Of a DNA stretch of 64,000 nt, positions 1-11,402 are shown piece by piece. Location of the stretch: assembly GCF_005298075.1 (NCBI RefSeq), contig NZ_SZZH01000001.1, positions 1,240,001 through 1,304,000 on the forward strand, read 5' to 3'. The first letter of the stretch is position 1. Each line of letters opens with the position of its first letter. The notes beneath the pieces were generated by a model. The model ran no database searches, was not told where the DNA came from, and was given only the letters and a program-made list of their open reading frames with translations. This DNA comes from Nakamurella flava. GTDB lineage: Bacteria > Actinomycetota > Actinomycetes > Mycobacteriales > Nakamurellaceae. Both the position numbers and the translations under genes were made by a program.

Positions 1-515
1 CAGTCGGGTGCGTTCTGATCGATGGCGGTGATGCCGGCGATCGCCCGCATGTTGCGGCGGGACGCCTCCTCGAACAGTTCTTCGGTGCACACCGGGGCCG
101 ACGAGGTGAACGCCTGGAAGGTGGTGGTTCCCGACGCCAGCAGATTGTCGAAGAAATGCCGGGTGCCCTCCTGGGCGTACTCGCGGTCGGCGTACTTGCG
201 TTCCTCGGGAAACACCGACTTCTGCAACCAGGGCAGCAACTGCTCACCGTAGGCGCCGAGCACCCGGGTCTGCGGCAGGTGGATGTGGCCGTCGACGAAG
301 CCGGGCACGATGATCCGATCAGTGATCACCGTCGTGTCGACACCCTCGTGACGCGAACCGATCTCGTCGTAGGCGCCGAAGTCGACGATGATCCCGTCGT
401 CGACGACCAGCAGCCCGTCGGCGAAGAACCGCACCGCCGCCTGCTCATCCCCGACGTGCTTCCACGGGTCGTCCACGAAGTCCAGGAATGTTCCGCGGAC
501 AGCAGAGATGGTCAT
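1..515 (-). CDS. guaD: Guanine deaminase, N-terminal part (cut by window start)
   Basis: Amidohydrolase-superfamily enzyme expected to deaminate guanine to xanthine in the cytosol. About 171 residues are visible and the frame runs open off the left edge. The N-terminal sandwich domain is followed by PGFVDGHIHLPQ (around residue 82), the first metal-binding HxH, then a stretch ending LPWLQKSVFPEE and a GTTTFQAF segment, the order seen in guanine deaminases. The ATG at 515 has a purine-rich GAGGGGGAA just upstream. The C-terminal metal ligands lie outside the window. A related amidohydrolase is possible, but the N-terminal match to guanine deaminase is good. Confidence 0.82.
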   Translation of the reverse strand, partial: MTISAVRGTFLDFVDDPWKHVGDEQAAVRFFADGLLVVDDGIIVDFGAYDEIGSRHEGVDTTVITDRIIVPGFVDGHIHLPQTRVLGAYGEQLLPWLQKSVFPEERKYADREYAQEGTRHFFDNLLASGTTTFQAFTSSAPVCTEELFEEASRRNMRAIAGITAIDQNAPD

Positions 516-755
516 GCGTTCCCCCTCGCCCGCCGAACGGGCTCCTACGCCGGCCGACGCACAGTGATATGCGTCGAAAAGCATTGTCGCAGCCCGAATG
601 CCGGGCTGATCGACCCCGTTGGGGTGGCGGAGTGATGCCTTTCGGGTCATCGGCTCGCGCTGCGATCGGAATTGCACCCGATCGTGGACGGCCGGGCATC
701 TCGTGGACCGGCACTTGCGGCCGGCCCCGCTCGACCCGGCACGCTCCGGTGCCGG

Positions 756-1028
756 TCAGAACCGCGCGGTCGAGCCGGGAGGCACATCGCCGCGGGCGGC
801 GTCGTCGCCCACCGACGACGCCCGCCGGGCGGTCGCCGCGGTCATCTCGGCCATCAGACGGGCCCGCCGGTCCGACCACCACCGGACTCCGGCGATGACG
901 CCGTTCGCGATGGTGAGCACAGAAACCACGCGCCACGACACCACACCGCCGGCCGCCAACCCGAGCGCGATCAGGCAGACCAGCGCCCAGGCCACCGCCA
1001 GAGCCGGCAGCCACGGTCGACGAGTCAT
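756..1028 (-). CDS. Small two-helix membrane protein, unknown function
   Basis: A 90-residue protein with two hydrophobic segments (about residues 7-29 and 34-49) separated by a short turn, then an Arg/Ala-rich cytoplasmic tail. It lies 22 bases downstream of the yoaK-like gene on the same strand, so it may be the last gene of that transcript. I recognise no family. The strong hydrophobicity and position argue for a real gene; no catalytic motif is visible. Confidence 0.55.
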   Translation of the reverse strand: MTRRPWLPALAVAWALVCLIALGLAAGGVVSWRVVSVLTIANGVIAGVRWWSDRRARLMAEMTAATARRASSVGDDAARGDVPPGSTARF

Positions 1029-1050
1029 CCGACCATCATTCCCCGGCGGC

Positions 1051-1788
1051 CTACCGACGCGGTGCCACCCGGGTCGGTCGCGCGACGAAGAAGACCACCA
1101 CGGCCAGCGCGGCGAGCATCGGCAGGGCCGCGGCTCGGTCGGCCACGGCGTAGCAGGCCAGCCCGCCGACCAGGCAGGCGAGGAGGAACCCGACGATCAA
1201 CGGCCAGGTCCGCCGCCAGGCGTCCCGGTCGGGGTCGGGGACCGGCGTGGTGCGCCGCACGAGCAGGCGCACACCGGCGACGGTCGCACCGACCACGTTG
1301 CCGGTCATCACGGCGGTCGTCGGTGAGTGGGCGAAGACGACGTGTAGCAGGGCGTTCTGCACGGCCATCGCAGCCACCGCCAACAGTCCCGTGACCACCC
1401 CGACCGCGCTGTCCGGCCGGGCGGAGACGGTGCAGCCGATGCCCACGGCGGCAGCCGCGGTCAGCAGGACCGCCTGGACGATCAGCAACGGACCGGCCCA
1501 GTCCGACGCCGGACGGGTCGACCGGGTGGTCACCGCGGTCACCACCGCCGCGGTCACCACGAAGCAGGGGATCGCCAACAGGCCGGTCAGCCCCATGGGC
1601 CGGCCGGCCGCGATGTCGGCGGCGAGGACCACCAGGTTGCCGGTGATGTGCGCGCTGAAGACCCCGTGCAGCAGCACGAACGTCGTCACGTCGGTCAGCC
1701 CGGCGACCACGCTCAGCAGCAACGGCAGCGCGGCCAGCCGCCGGTCCGAGATCGCCGTCGACGCACCGAGCCGTTCGGACGCGGTCAT
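1051..1788 (-). CDS. YoaK/DUF1275 family membrane protein
   Basis: A 245-residue integral membrane protein with about six hydrophobic helices. The N-terminal segment GLTDVTTFVLLHGVFSAHIT followed by GNLVV, and the later HSPTTAVMTGN, are the signature segments of DUF1275 (YoaK). The family's function is not established, though transport has been suggested. Its ATG overlaps the stop of thrE by four bases (ATGA), so the two are probably translationally coupled. Length is normal for the family. Confidence 0.85.
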   Translation of the reverse strand: MTASERLGASTAISDRRLAALPLLLSVVAGLTDVTTFVLLHGVFSAHITGNLVVLAADIAAGRPMGLTGLLAIPCFVVTAAVVTAVTTRSTRPASDWAGPLLIVQAVLLTAAAAVGIGCTVSARPDSAVGVVTGLLAVAAMAVQNALLHVVFAHSPTTAVMTGNVVGATVAGVRLLVRRTTPVPDPDRDAWRRTWPLIVGFLLACLVGGLACYAVADRAAALPMLAALAVVVFFVARPTRVAPRR

Positions 1789-3143
1789 CCGCGGAGTCCG
1801 CGCCGCCGAGCCGCCTGGTAGCAGGCCGCCGGGACCAGGAACCCTAGAGCCATCGCGAAGATCGTCAGGAAGGCCACGTTGGCGTCGTTGACGATGGTCT
1901 GCAGCAACGGGGCCACCTCCACGCCCTTCGCCCCCGGGAGCATGGACAGACCGGCCAGCACGCGGAACACCAGCAGGCCGGGCATCAGCGAGACGACCGA
2001 CGCGAAACCGATGGCCGAGAACGGCACCTGGAAGCGCTGGGCGACCGGCATCAGGACGAAACCCGCCACCAGGCAGGCCAGACCGGCGCCGGCCCACGCC
2101 GGCAGGTGCCACTCGTACAACGCCACCCAGCGCAGGGCGTGAACCCCCGCCCCGACGACGAACGGCCACACCAGGATGCGCAGCGGAGCCGAGTAGAAGA
2201 TCCCGTAGCAGACGGCGACCACCGCGGCGGCCGACGCATCCAGCCACAGCGGCACGTCCCGGCCGGCCGGGTCGAGGACGAGATCGGCGCCCCCGAGGGA
2301 CAGACCGAGCAACAGCCCCGCCGTGATGGACAGCAGGGTCACGGTGGCGAAGGTCAACCGGGCCAACCCCAGCGGGATCCGCAGATTGGCGACATCCAGC
2401 GAGCCGTTGAGCAGGTGCGGCCCGGGCACGAGCACCATGCACGGGCAGACGGCGGCCAACCGCAGCGGCGAACTCACGTCCGCGCCGACCGCGATGGCCC
2501 CGAACAGGCCGGCCAGTAGCCCGGCCACACCGACCTGCCAGAAGTTGTTCGCCCCCCACGAGCCCAGGAGCCGCCGGACGATCCCGCCGAGCCCGGCGGC
2601 CAGGGCGATGAGTCCGAGCGCGGCCCAGTCGTCGGCGCCGAAGATGACGGCCAGGCCGCAGGCGCCCACCGCGCAGGCGAGAGCGAAGAGCAGGGTGCTG
2701 CTCGCCGGCTGCCGGCCGGCGTCCTGGACCGCGGTGGCGGCCGCTGAGGTCGACAGTCGGCCGGCCGCCCGGTCCTCGATCGCGGCGTCGACGGCCATCA
2801 CCCGGTTCATCCCCACGCCGGTAGGGCTCGCGGCGAACCGTCGCTCCTCGACAGAGCTGTCGGAACCGGTGTAAGAGCAACGACTCTCGGTCCATCCGAG
2901 GGTCAGCTCGACCCGCCCGCCAGCGGCCCGGGCCAGCTGGTCGGCCCGTTGGACGATCCGCTGCGACTCGGCTCCGTTGGCCAGCAGACAGGCCGAGGCA
3001 GCGGTGATCAGGTCGGCCACTGCGGTGGTGTCGGTCGTAGCCACGGCCGCCCCGGACGGGGACGGCCGGGACGACGCCGCGGGCGCGGCCGGCCGGGGAA
3101 CGACACCCGGGACCGGGCCGGCGGGGCCGCGCCCTGGGGTCAT
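1785..3143 (-). CDS. thrE: Threonine/serine exporter, ThrE family
   Basis: A 452-residue membrane protein. The N-terminal soluble ThrE domain has ANGAESQRIVQRADQLA and the following beta-rich region. The C-terminal half is about ten hydrophobic helices with the ThrE-2 segment PGLLVFRVLAG. In corynebacteria this family exports L-threonine and L-serine by proton motive force. Here the substrate is inferred from family only. The ATG overlaps the last base of the fumarase stop (TGATG), and the 3' end overlaps yoaK by four bases, giving a fumC-thrE-yoaK operon. The first ~35 residues are Pro/Ala/Ser-rich. Confidence 0.88.
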   Translation of the reverse strand: MTPGRGPAGPVPGVVPRPAAPAASSRPSPSGAAVATTDTTAVADLITAASACLLANGAESQRIVQRADQLARAAGGRVELTLGWTESRCSYTGSDSSVEERRFAASPTGVGMNRVMAVDAAIEDRAAGRLSTSAAATAVQDAGRQPASSTLLFALACAVGACGLAVIFGADDWAALGLIALAAGLGGIVRRLLGSWGANNFWQVGVAGLLAGLFGAIAVGADVSSPLRLAAVCPCMVLVPGPHLLNGSLDVANLRIPLGLARLTFATVTLLSITAGLLLGLSLGGADLVLDPAGRDVPLWLDASAAAVVAVCYGIFYSAPLRILVWPFVVGAGVHALRWVALYEWHLPAWAGAGLACLVAGFVLMPVAQRFQVPFSAIGFASVVSLMPGLLVFRVLAGLSMLPGAKGVEVAPLLQTIVNDANVAFLTIFAMALGFLVPAACYQAARRRGLRG

Positions 3144-4690
3144 CAGGCGCCTTCCACCCCGTGTCCGACCAGATCGGCCGGCACCACGATGGAATCGAAC
3201 TGCTCCTCGGTGACGTGTCCCGAGGCCAGCGCCGCCTGCTTCAGCGTCTGATCGTTGGCCAGCGCGTTCTCGGCGATGTGCGCGGCGTTCTGGTAGCCGA
3301 TCACCGGGCTGAGCGCGGTGACCAGCATCAGGCTCTCGCCGACGTAGCTCTCGATCTTCTTGCGGTTCAACTCCGTCCCGGAGACGGAGAACTTCACGAA
3401 CTTCTCGATCCCGTCGCCCAGGATGCGCGCCGAATGCAGGAAGTTGTTGATGATCACCGGGCGCATCGCGTTCAATTCGAAATTGCCCTGGGTGCCGGAG
3501 AACGCGATCGCGGTGTCGTTGCCCAGCACCTGGATGCTGATCATGACCATGGCCTCGCACTGGGTCGGGTTGACCTTGCCCGGCATGATCGAGCTGCCCG
3601 GTTCGTTCTGCGGCAGCAGGAGTTCGGCGAAACCGGTGCGCGGACCCGAAGCGAGCCAGCGCATGTCGTTGGCGATCTTCATCAGAGCCACGGCCAGGCT
3701 GCGCAACGCCGCGCTGGCCCGGACCATCGGATCGAGCGAGCCCTGCGCCATGAACTTGTTCGGCGAAGTCACGAACTCCTTGCCGGTCAGCTCGGCGATG
3801 GTCAAAGCGATGTCCTGGCTGAAGCCTTCCGGTGCGTTCAGACCGGTGCCGACCGCGGTACCACCGGCGGCGAGCTCGAGCAGACCACCACGGCTGTGCT
3901 CGATCTCGCCGATGCACGCACGGATCTGCGCGGCCCACCCGGACCATTCCTGGCCGACGGTCAGCGGGACGGCGTCCTCCAGGTGCGTGCGGCCGATCTT
4001 GACGACGTCCATCCACTCGATGGACTTGCGCTCCAGCTCGTCGGCCAGCTCGGTCACCCGGGGCAGCAGCTTGGAGTCGATCTCGGTGATCGCGGCGATG
4101 TGCATCGCGGTCGGGAACGTGTCGTTGCTCGACTGGCCCATGTTGACGTCGTCGTTCGGGCCGACCGGGTGCTGGGTGCCCAGCTCGCCGCCGAGCAGCT
4201 GGATGGCCCGGTTGCTGATGACCTCGTTCACGTTCATGTTGCTCTGGGTGCCGGAACCGGTCTGCCAGACGAACAGCGGGTAGTTCTCGTCGAGCTGGCC
4301 GGAGATGGTCTCTTCGGCGGCCTGGATGATGGCGTCGGTTTTCCACTTGGGGAGCCGGCCGGCGGCGTGGTTCACGATCGCGGCGGCCTTCTTGACGTAC
4401 CCGTAGGCCCGGTAGACCTCCTTGGGCATGTGGTCGCCGCCGATGTCGAAGTGGATGAGCGACCGCTGGGTCTGAGCGCCCCAGTAGCGGTTGGCCGGCA
4501 CGTCGACGGTCCCCATGCTGTCGAACTCCGACCGGGTGCCCGTGGCATCGAGCCCGATCGGGACGTCCCGCAGCACCGGGGTGGACCCGTTGGACGATCC
4601 GTTCTGCGCGGCACCGTTCTTCGCGGCACCGTTGGTGGCGGCCCCGTTGGTTCCGGCGGGCTGCGGAGCAGGGTGGGACTGTGGGTTCAC
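3143..4690 (-). CDS. fumC: Fumarate hydratase, class II
   Basis: A 515-residue member of the fumarase/aspartase superfamily that interconverts fumarate and malate in the TCA cycle. The signature loop GSSIMPGKVNP (around residue 362) carries the catalytic Ser, and the substrate segments TGSGTQSNMNVNEV and GQSSNDTFPTA are intact. It lacks the aspartase pattern as far as I can judge. The GTG start at 4690 has GAAAGG about ten bases upstream. That start gives an unusual ~45-residue leader rich in Asn-Gly-Ala repeats before the conserved domain; fumarases usually begin near the FDSMGTVDV segment. First gene of a fumC-thrE-yoaK transcript. Confidence 0.92.
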   Translation of the reverse strand: MNPQSHPAPQPAGTNGAATNGAAKNGAAQNGSSNGSTPVLRDVPIGLDATGTRSEFDSMGTVDVPANRYWGAQTQRSLIHFDIGGDHMPKEVYRAYGYVKKAAAIVNHAAGRLPKWKTDAIIQAAEETISGQLDENYPLFVWQTGSGTQSNMNVNEVISNRAIQLLGGELGTQHPVGPNDDVNMGQSSNDTFPTAMHIAAITEIDSKLLPRVTELADELERKSIEWMDVVKIGRTHLEDAVPLTVGQEWSGWAAQIRACIGEIEHSRGGLLELAAGGTAVGTGLNAPEGFSQDIALTIAELTGKEFVTSPNKFMAQGSLDPMVRASAALRSLAVALMKIANDMRWLASGPRTGFAELLLPQNEPGSSIMPGKVNPTQCEAMVMISIQVLGNDTAIAFSGTQGNFELNAMRPVIINNFLHSARILGDGIEKFVKFSVSGTELNRKKIESYVGESLMLVTALSPVIGYQNAAHIAENALANDQTLKQAALASGHVTEEQFDSIVVPADLVGHGVEGA

Positions 4691-4964
4691 GGCTCTCGAC
4701 CTTTCGCGTCAGGGAGCGGGGGCCCACGCCCCCCTGAGCGTGCCGGCGACCCACTCCCGCCGCTCAGTGGAAGCCACGCAGGGTAATCGGGTCAATACGC
4801 CGAGCAATCATCTGCCGCAAGGTGTGGTCCGGACCGAAGACGGGTAGCGCTTCGGTCACCGAGGGAGGCGATCACGCTGCGCCACCGACCTACCCGGTCG
4901 ATCCCTCACCCGGCCGGGGATACCTCCGCACCGCCGGCGCGACCGCTGGAGGGGGCTTCTGGAG

Positions 4965-5036
4965 TGGGCGCGGACGGGTTCGAACCGCCGACCGCCCGGG
5001 TGTAAACCGGGTGCTCTCCCGCTGAGCTACGCGCCC
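4965..5036 (-). tRNA. tRNA-Val (anticodon UAC)
   Basis: A 72-nt cloverleaf on the minus strand: acceptor GGGCGCG/CGCGCCC, D-stem GCTC/GAGC, anticodon stem CCCGG/CCGGG enclosing loop TTTACAC (anticodon TAC), T-arm containing GGTTCGAACCC, and discriminator A. CCA is not encoded. Confidence 0.96.
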
Positions 5037-5173
5037 CAGATCCTCGTCCCGACCGTCGCAGGTCGACGGATGGGCCCGAAGGAGTATGTCACCGCCATCC
5101 CGGACCCGGGACCGGAACAGGCCGGGCCGGGCACGCGTGGCGCGCCCGGCCCGTAGGTTCTACCGCTGCCGAC

Positions 5174-5665
5174 TCATCCGAGCAGCGCGGCCACCGCTTG
5201 CTTCCACTGCGACTGGTCGCGACGCTCGCCGGGCATGTTGACCTCGGCGAACCGGATGACGCGATCGGCATCGAGCAGGAAGGTGCCCCGCAGCGCCATG
5301 CCGGCCTTGTCGAAGAACACGTTGTACTGCTGGGCGACCGCACCGTGCGGCCAGAAGTCGGACAGGAACGGGAAGGTGTACCCCTGGTCGGCGACCCACG
5401 GCTTGAGCGACTGGGCCGTATCGGTGGAGACCCCGAAGACCTGCACACCGGCGTCGGTGAAGACCGACAGATCGTCCCGCAGCTCGCAGAACTCGGTGGT
5501 GCACACCCCGCTCCACGCGAACGGGAAGAAGACCAGCAGCACGGGGCCGTCGATCTCGGACAGCGTGACCGGGCGCTTGTTCTCGTCCGGGAGAGTGAAG
5601 TCGGGAGCCACCGATCCGACCGGCAGACCGGTTCCCGGAGCGAGGGAGGTGTCAGGAGAAGTCAT
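5174..5665 (-). CDS. Peroxiredoxin, AhpE-like
   Basis: A 163-residue thioredoxin-fold peroxidase that reduces hydroperoxides. The motif FFPFAWSGVCTTEFCELRD (around residues 46-64) has the peroxidatic Cys in PxxxxxCTxE context. No distant resolving Cys is seen, as in 1-Cys AhpE enzymes, although a second Cys follows five residues after the first. The preferred ATG at 5665 overlaps the DUF3052 stop (ATGA). A longer frame exists but has no advantage. The order DUF3052-peroxiredoxin, divergent from aceE, matches Rv2239c-ahpE in M. tuberculosis, which supports the AhpE assignment. Confidence 0.88.
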   Translation of the reverse strand: MTSPDTSLAPGTGLPVGSVAPDFTLPDENKRPVTLSEIDGPVLLVFFPFAWSGVCTTEFCELRDDLSVFTDAGVQVFGVSTDTAQSLKPWVADQGYTFPFLSDFWPHGAVAQQYNVFFDKAGMALRGTFLLDADRVIRFAEVNMPGERRDQSQWKQAVAALLG

Positions 5666-6093
5666 GCGCGGCGGGCCTTTCCGGATTTCTGCCGGGCCAG
5701 GCGGGCGATCATCCACCCGTTGCTGACCGGGACGCTGGTGGTCTGGGCCAACCCGGCGGTCCGGGTGGCCTCGGCGATTTCACTCGATTCGACGTAGCCG
5801 TCGCGGCCGGTCTTGGGGGTCAGCAGCCAGATCACTCCATGGTCGGCCAGCATGGTGATGCCGTCGACCAGGGCGTCGGTCAGGTCACCGTCCTCCTCGC
5901 GCCACCACAACAGCACCGCGTCCACGACGTCGTCGGCGTCCTCGTCCAGCAGATCGGATCCGATCTCCTCGATGATCGCCTCGCGCAGGTCGTGGTCGAC
6001 GTCGTCGTCGTACCCGATCTCCCCCACCGCGTCACCGGGCTTCAATCCGAGCCGGGCAGCGGGCGTCGCCACCTGCCCCGCGTCGTCCTTCAC
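5662..6093 (-). CDS. DUF3052 family protein
   Basis: About 143 residues, acidic in the middle, with the family segments LLDEDADDVVDAVLLWWREE and GVIWLLTPKTGRDG. The function of DUF3052 is unknown. It is common in actinobacteria next to ahpE and aceE, as here. I chose the GTG at 6093 because GAAAGGA lies about 11 bases upstream. An upstream TTG (6162) would extend it by 23 residues without a good ribosome site. Translationally coupled to the peroxiredoxin gene by a four-base overlap. Confidence 0.8.
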   Translation of the reverse strand: MKDDAGQVATPAARLGLKPGDAVGEIGYDDDVDHDLREAIIEEIGSDLLDEDADDVVDAVLLWWREEDGDLTDALVDGITMLADHGVIWLLTPKTGRDGYVESSEIAEATRTAGLAQTTSVPVSNGWMIARLARQKSGKARRA

Positions 6094-6525
6094 GATCGTC
6101 GGCGTCCTTTCGACTCCTGGGTCCGGACCGGAAAGCCCCCGAAAGCTCCCGGTCCGGGTCAAAGGTTGTATGGGGGCCTACCTTATGCATCTTGATCTCC
6201 GACCGGTACCTCGGCCCGCCGCGTGTGCCCCGCAATGGCGCCTGGAACCGCGGGGCGAAGACGCAAAAAGTGGTCTGCGTCGCCCTGGATGGCAGCGAAC
6301 GGGCGGGCAGGGAAGGATGAGCGCGGGCGGCACGCGGGTCCGACACATCGTCGGGCGCCACCCGACGACGTGCCCACCGCACCACCACGGACATCACACC
6401 CCGATGCCCGACCGACCAGCCCATCCCCACGGCTGGTCACCCGACAGATGCCGGCTGTGGTCACCACAGCCCCGATGCCTCACCCCGCGGGCCAACCCCG
6501 CACCGATCGGAATCGAGGAGCCGCC
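6094..6525. other. Long divergent intergenic region between DUF3052 and aceE
   Basis: 432 bases with no supportable gene. It must hold the promoters for both divergent transcripts and an aceE leader. Two short inverted repeats lie in the aceE direction: GCCCCGC (6227-6233) with GCGGGGC (6250-6256), and GACGCA with TGCGTC (6260-6281) around an A-rich loop. They could be leader hairpins, but neither is long enough to call a riboswitch. I cannot place a convincing promoter. Confidence 0.4.
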
Positions 6526-9291
<2,766 letters not shown>

Positions 9292-9364
9292 TCTGATGCC
9301 GCAGCTTTGGTGTTTCGGCGGGAACCGTCGAATCACCATCGCTGGAGAAATGGCGACGCAGTAC

Positions 9365-9406
9365 CCGCGGGGGCGTCGGACGCACTGACGTCCGACGCCC
9401 CCGCGG
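9365..9406 (+). terminator. Strong hairpin terminator after aceE
   Basis: A perfect 18-bp inverted repeat, 9365-9382 with 9389-9406, and a six-base loop, 74 bases after the aceE stop. No T-run follows, as is common in high-GC actinobacteria. Confidence 0.85.
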
Positions 9407-9799
9407 CGTTCTCGGCCACTGCCCGGGCGGCGGTCGGCGGACCCTCGTCGGGTCCCTGGCAGGCGGAGCGGGCGGTGTCCGTCATCACCACCGATCGCGC
9501 GGGCCGGAACCGCCCACGGTGTTCGCACGACGGTCCCCACCTGCGGTTCCTGCCTCCGGACCGCGATCGGCTCCGTGGCGGTGCCGCGGCGCCGCCACCG
9601 GAAAGCGAAGGGGAAAGACAGGCGACGCCGATGCTGGTGCGCGAGAGAGTGATGCCTGTAGGGTCGCCTCGTTGTCGCCTTTCCATGGCTTCTGAGTGAA
9701 TTCAGGGCGGGGCGCATCCCCCCGGTCGACGAGGGATACGGCCGGGGTGTTCGACAACGCGGGAGTTGTTCCGCGAACACACGCTCGAGGAGAGCACGC
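9407..9799 (+). other. Promoter and 5' leader region of the cold-shock gene
   Basis: 393 bases without a gene. The last ~50 bases contain a small hairpin (ACAAC/GTTGT) and then the ribosome site GAGGAG just before the cold-shock ATG. Long untranslated leaders are usual for csp genes and fold in a temperature-dependent way in E. coli cspA. Whether this one does is unknown. A GC-rich inverted repeat lies near 9570-9600. Confidence 0.4.
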
Positions 9800-10003
9800 A
9801 TGGCGCAGGGAACTGTGAAGTGGTTCAACGCGGAGAAGGGCTACGGCTTCATCTCCCCGGACGATGGTTCGGGTGATGTGTTCGTGCACTACTCGGCCAT
9901 CACCTCGACCGGCTACAAGTCGCTCGAAGAGGGCCAGCGGGTCAACTTCGAGGTCGAGCAGTCGCCGAAGGGACCGCAGGCCACCGGCGTCAGCGCGGCC
10001 TGA
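9800..10003 (+). CDS. Cold-shock domain protein (CspA family)
   Basis: A 67-residue single cold-shock (OB-fold) domain that binds single-stranded RNA/DNA and melts mRNA structure. RNP1 is KGYGFI and RNP2 is VFVHY, and the N-terminal [11 protein letters not shown] is canonical. The ribosome site GAGGAG lies seven bases before the ATG. Monocistronic: it is followed 17 bases later by an 18-bp terminator stem. Confidence 0.97.
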   Translation: MAQGTVKWFNAEKGYGFISPDDGSGDVFVHYSAITSTGYKSLEEGQRVNFEVEQSPKGPQATGVSAA

Positions 10004-10020
10004 GCGCACCCAGACTTCGA

Positions 10021-10060
10021 CGAACGGGGTCGGCATCCACGCGGATGCCGACCCCGTTCG
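10021..10060 (+). terminator. Hairpin terminator after the cold-shock gene
   Basis: A perfect 18-bp stem (10021-10038 with 10043-10060) and a four-base ACGC loop, directly downstream of the cold-shock stop and before fasR. Confidence 0.9.
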
Positions 10061-10100
10061 GCGTTCCCGGCCCGGCCCGTACACATGGGACGCTGAAGCC

Positions 10101-11273
10101 GTGACTCTGCCGGCCGACATCAGCCCGGCCACGCTCCGACGGGTCGAGCGGGCCGCCAGCGCGCTGGCCACCCGTTCCGTGGCCCTGATGGACGACCGGC
10201 TGTCCTGGTTCCGCGCCCTGCCCGCCGAACAGCGCTCCTGGGTGACCCTCGTCGCCCAGGCCGGGATCTCCGGCTACGTGGCCTGGGTGACCGCTCCCCA
10301 CCCCGACCACCGCATCACCGGGCAGGTCTTCGGCACCGCCCCGCGCGACCTCATCCGCGCTGTCTCGCTGCGCCGCACCGTGGAACTGGTCCGGATCGCG
10401 ATCACCGTCGCCGAGGAGGAACTGCCGGCCCTGGCCCGGAACGAGGCGGAGCACGAGGCACTGCGTGACTCACTGCTGCGCTACAGCCGGGAGGTCGCCT
10501 TCGCCGCTGCCTCCGTCTACGCGGCCGCCGCCGAGACCCGCGGCGCCTGGGACGCCCGGGTGGAGGCCGGGGTCGTCGACGGCATCGTGCGGGGCGAGGA
10601 CATCGGTTCGCTGTCCTCGCGGGCGGCCGCGCTGGACTGGGATCCCGGAGCCCCGACCCAGGTGGTGGTGGGTGCGGCCCCGGCCGGTGACCGGGCCGAG
10701 ACGGTGGCGGCCGTCGCCGAATGGGCCCGCTCCACGGGACGGGCGGCGCTGGCCGGCGTCCACGGGGACCGGCTCGTGGTCGTGCTGGCCGGACCGGAGG
10801 TGAGCACCGACGAACAGGACACCGGCGGTCTCGCCGACCTCTTCGGCCCCGGCCCGGTGGTCCGCGGACCGATCGGCAACGGCCTGCTGGGAGCGGTGGT
10901 GTCGGCGGCGGAGGCGTTGGGCGGGCTCGACGCGGCCGTGGCCTGGCCGTCGGCACCCCGCCCCGTCGACGCCGACGACCTGCTGGCCGAGCGGGCCCTG
11001 GCCGGCGACCGTCGCGCGGTGGAACGTCTGCGCACCCTGGTCTTCGCGCCGCTGGCGGCCGCACCCACCCCGCTCCTGACCACCCTGGAGGCGTACCTGC
11101 AGGCGGGGGCCGCCCTGGAACCGACCGCACGGAATCTGTTCGTCCACCCCAACACCGTGCGTTACCGCCTGCAGCGGATCACCGACCTCACCGGGCGGTC
11201 GCCGTGGGAGCCGCGCGATTTGCTGATCTTGCAGAGCGCGGCCATCGTGGGCCGGCTCGGTCAGCCGGGCTGA
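10101..11273 (+). CDS. fasR: PucR-type transcriptional activator of fatty acid synthesis (FasR)
   Basis: A 390-residue regulator. The C-terminal PucR/CdaR helix-turn-helix reads ARNLFVHPNTVRYRLQRITD (around residues 340-360). The central part is a degenerate GGDEF-like CdaR region, and the N-terminal half is helical. In Streptomyces coelicolor the PucR-like FasR, encoded directly upstream of fabD, activates the fabDHPF operon; Rv2242 occupies the same site in M. tuberculosis. Same-strand placement 129 bases before fabD supports the same role. The start is GTG 10101 with only a weak ribosome site; other in-frame starts are possible. Confidence 0.85.
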   Translation: MTLPADISPATLRRVERAASALATRSVALMDDRLSWFRALPAEQRSWVTLVAQAGISGYVAWVTAPHPDHRITGQVFGTAPRDLIRAVSLRRTVELVRIAITVAEEELPALARNEAEHEALRDSLLRYSREVAFAAASVYAAAAETRGAWDARVEAGVVDGIVRGEDIGSLSSRAAALDWDPGAPTQVVVGAAPAGDRAETVAAVAEWARSTGRAALAGVHGDRLVVVLAGPEVSTDEQDTGGLADLFGPGPVVRGPIGNGLLGAVVSAAEALGGLDAAVAWPSAPRPVDADDLLAERALAGDRRAVERLRTLVFAPLAAAPTPLLTTLEAYLQAGAALEPTARNLFVHPNTVRYRLQRITDLTGRSPWEPRDLLILQSAAIVGRLGQPG

Positions 11274-11311
11274 ACCGGACCAACCGCCGTCCGGTTTGGA
11301 TCATCTGCTGA

Positions 11312-11335
11312 GAGCCTTTGTAGGGCTCACACAAA
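11312..11335 (+). promoter_or_regulatory. Overlapping inverted repeats upstream of fabD (candidate FasR site)
   Basis: GAGCC (11312-11316) with GGCTC (11324-11328), interleaved with TTTGT (11317-11321) and ACAAA (11331-11335), in the only gap between fasR and the fab genes. It is an unusually AT-rich patch for this DNA. The link to FasR is inferred from position only. Confidence 0.3.
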
Positions 11336-11402
11336 TTGGCCGTCGCGACTTGGTGCTCCGCCCCCTGCCCCACCCGATCGGGGTTCTGGTTGTGTTCTCT
11401 TC

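Noticed and set aside
6227-6281. Two small hairpins upstream of aceE as a possible riboswitch
   Set aside because: Stems of six to seven base pairs and no match to a riboswitch architecture I know.
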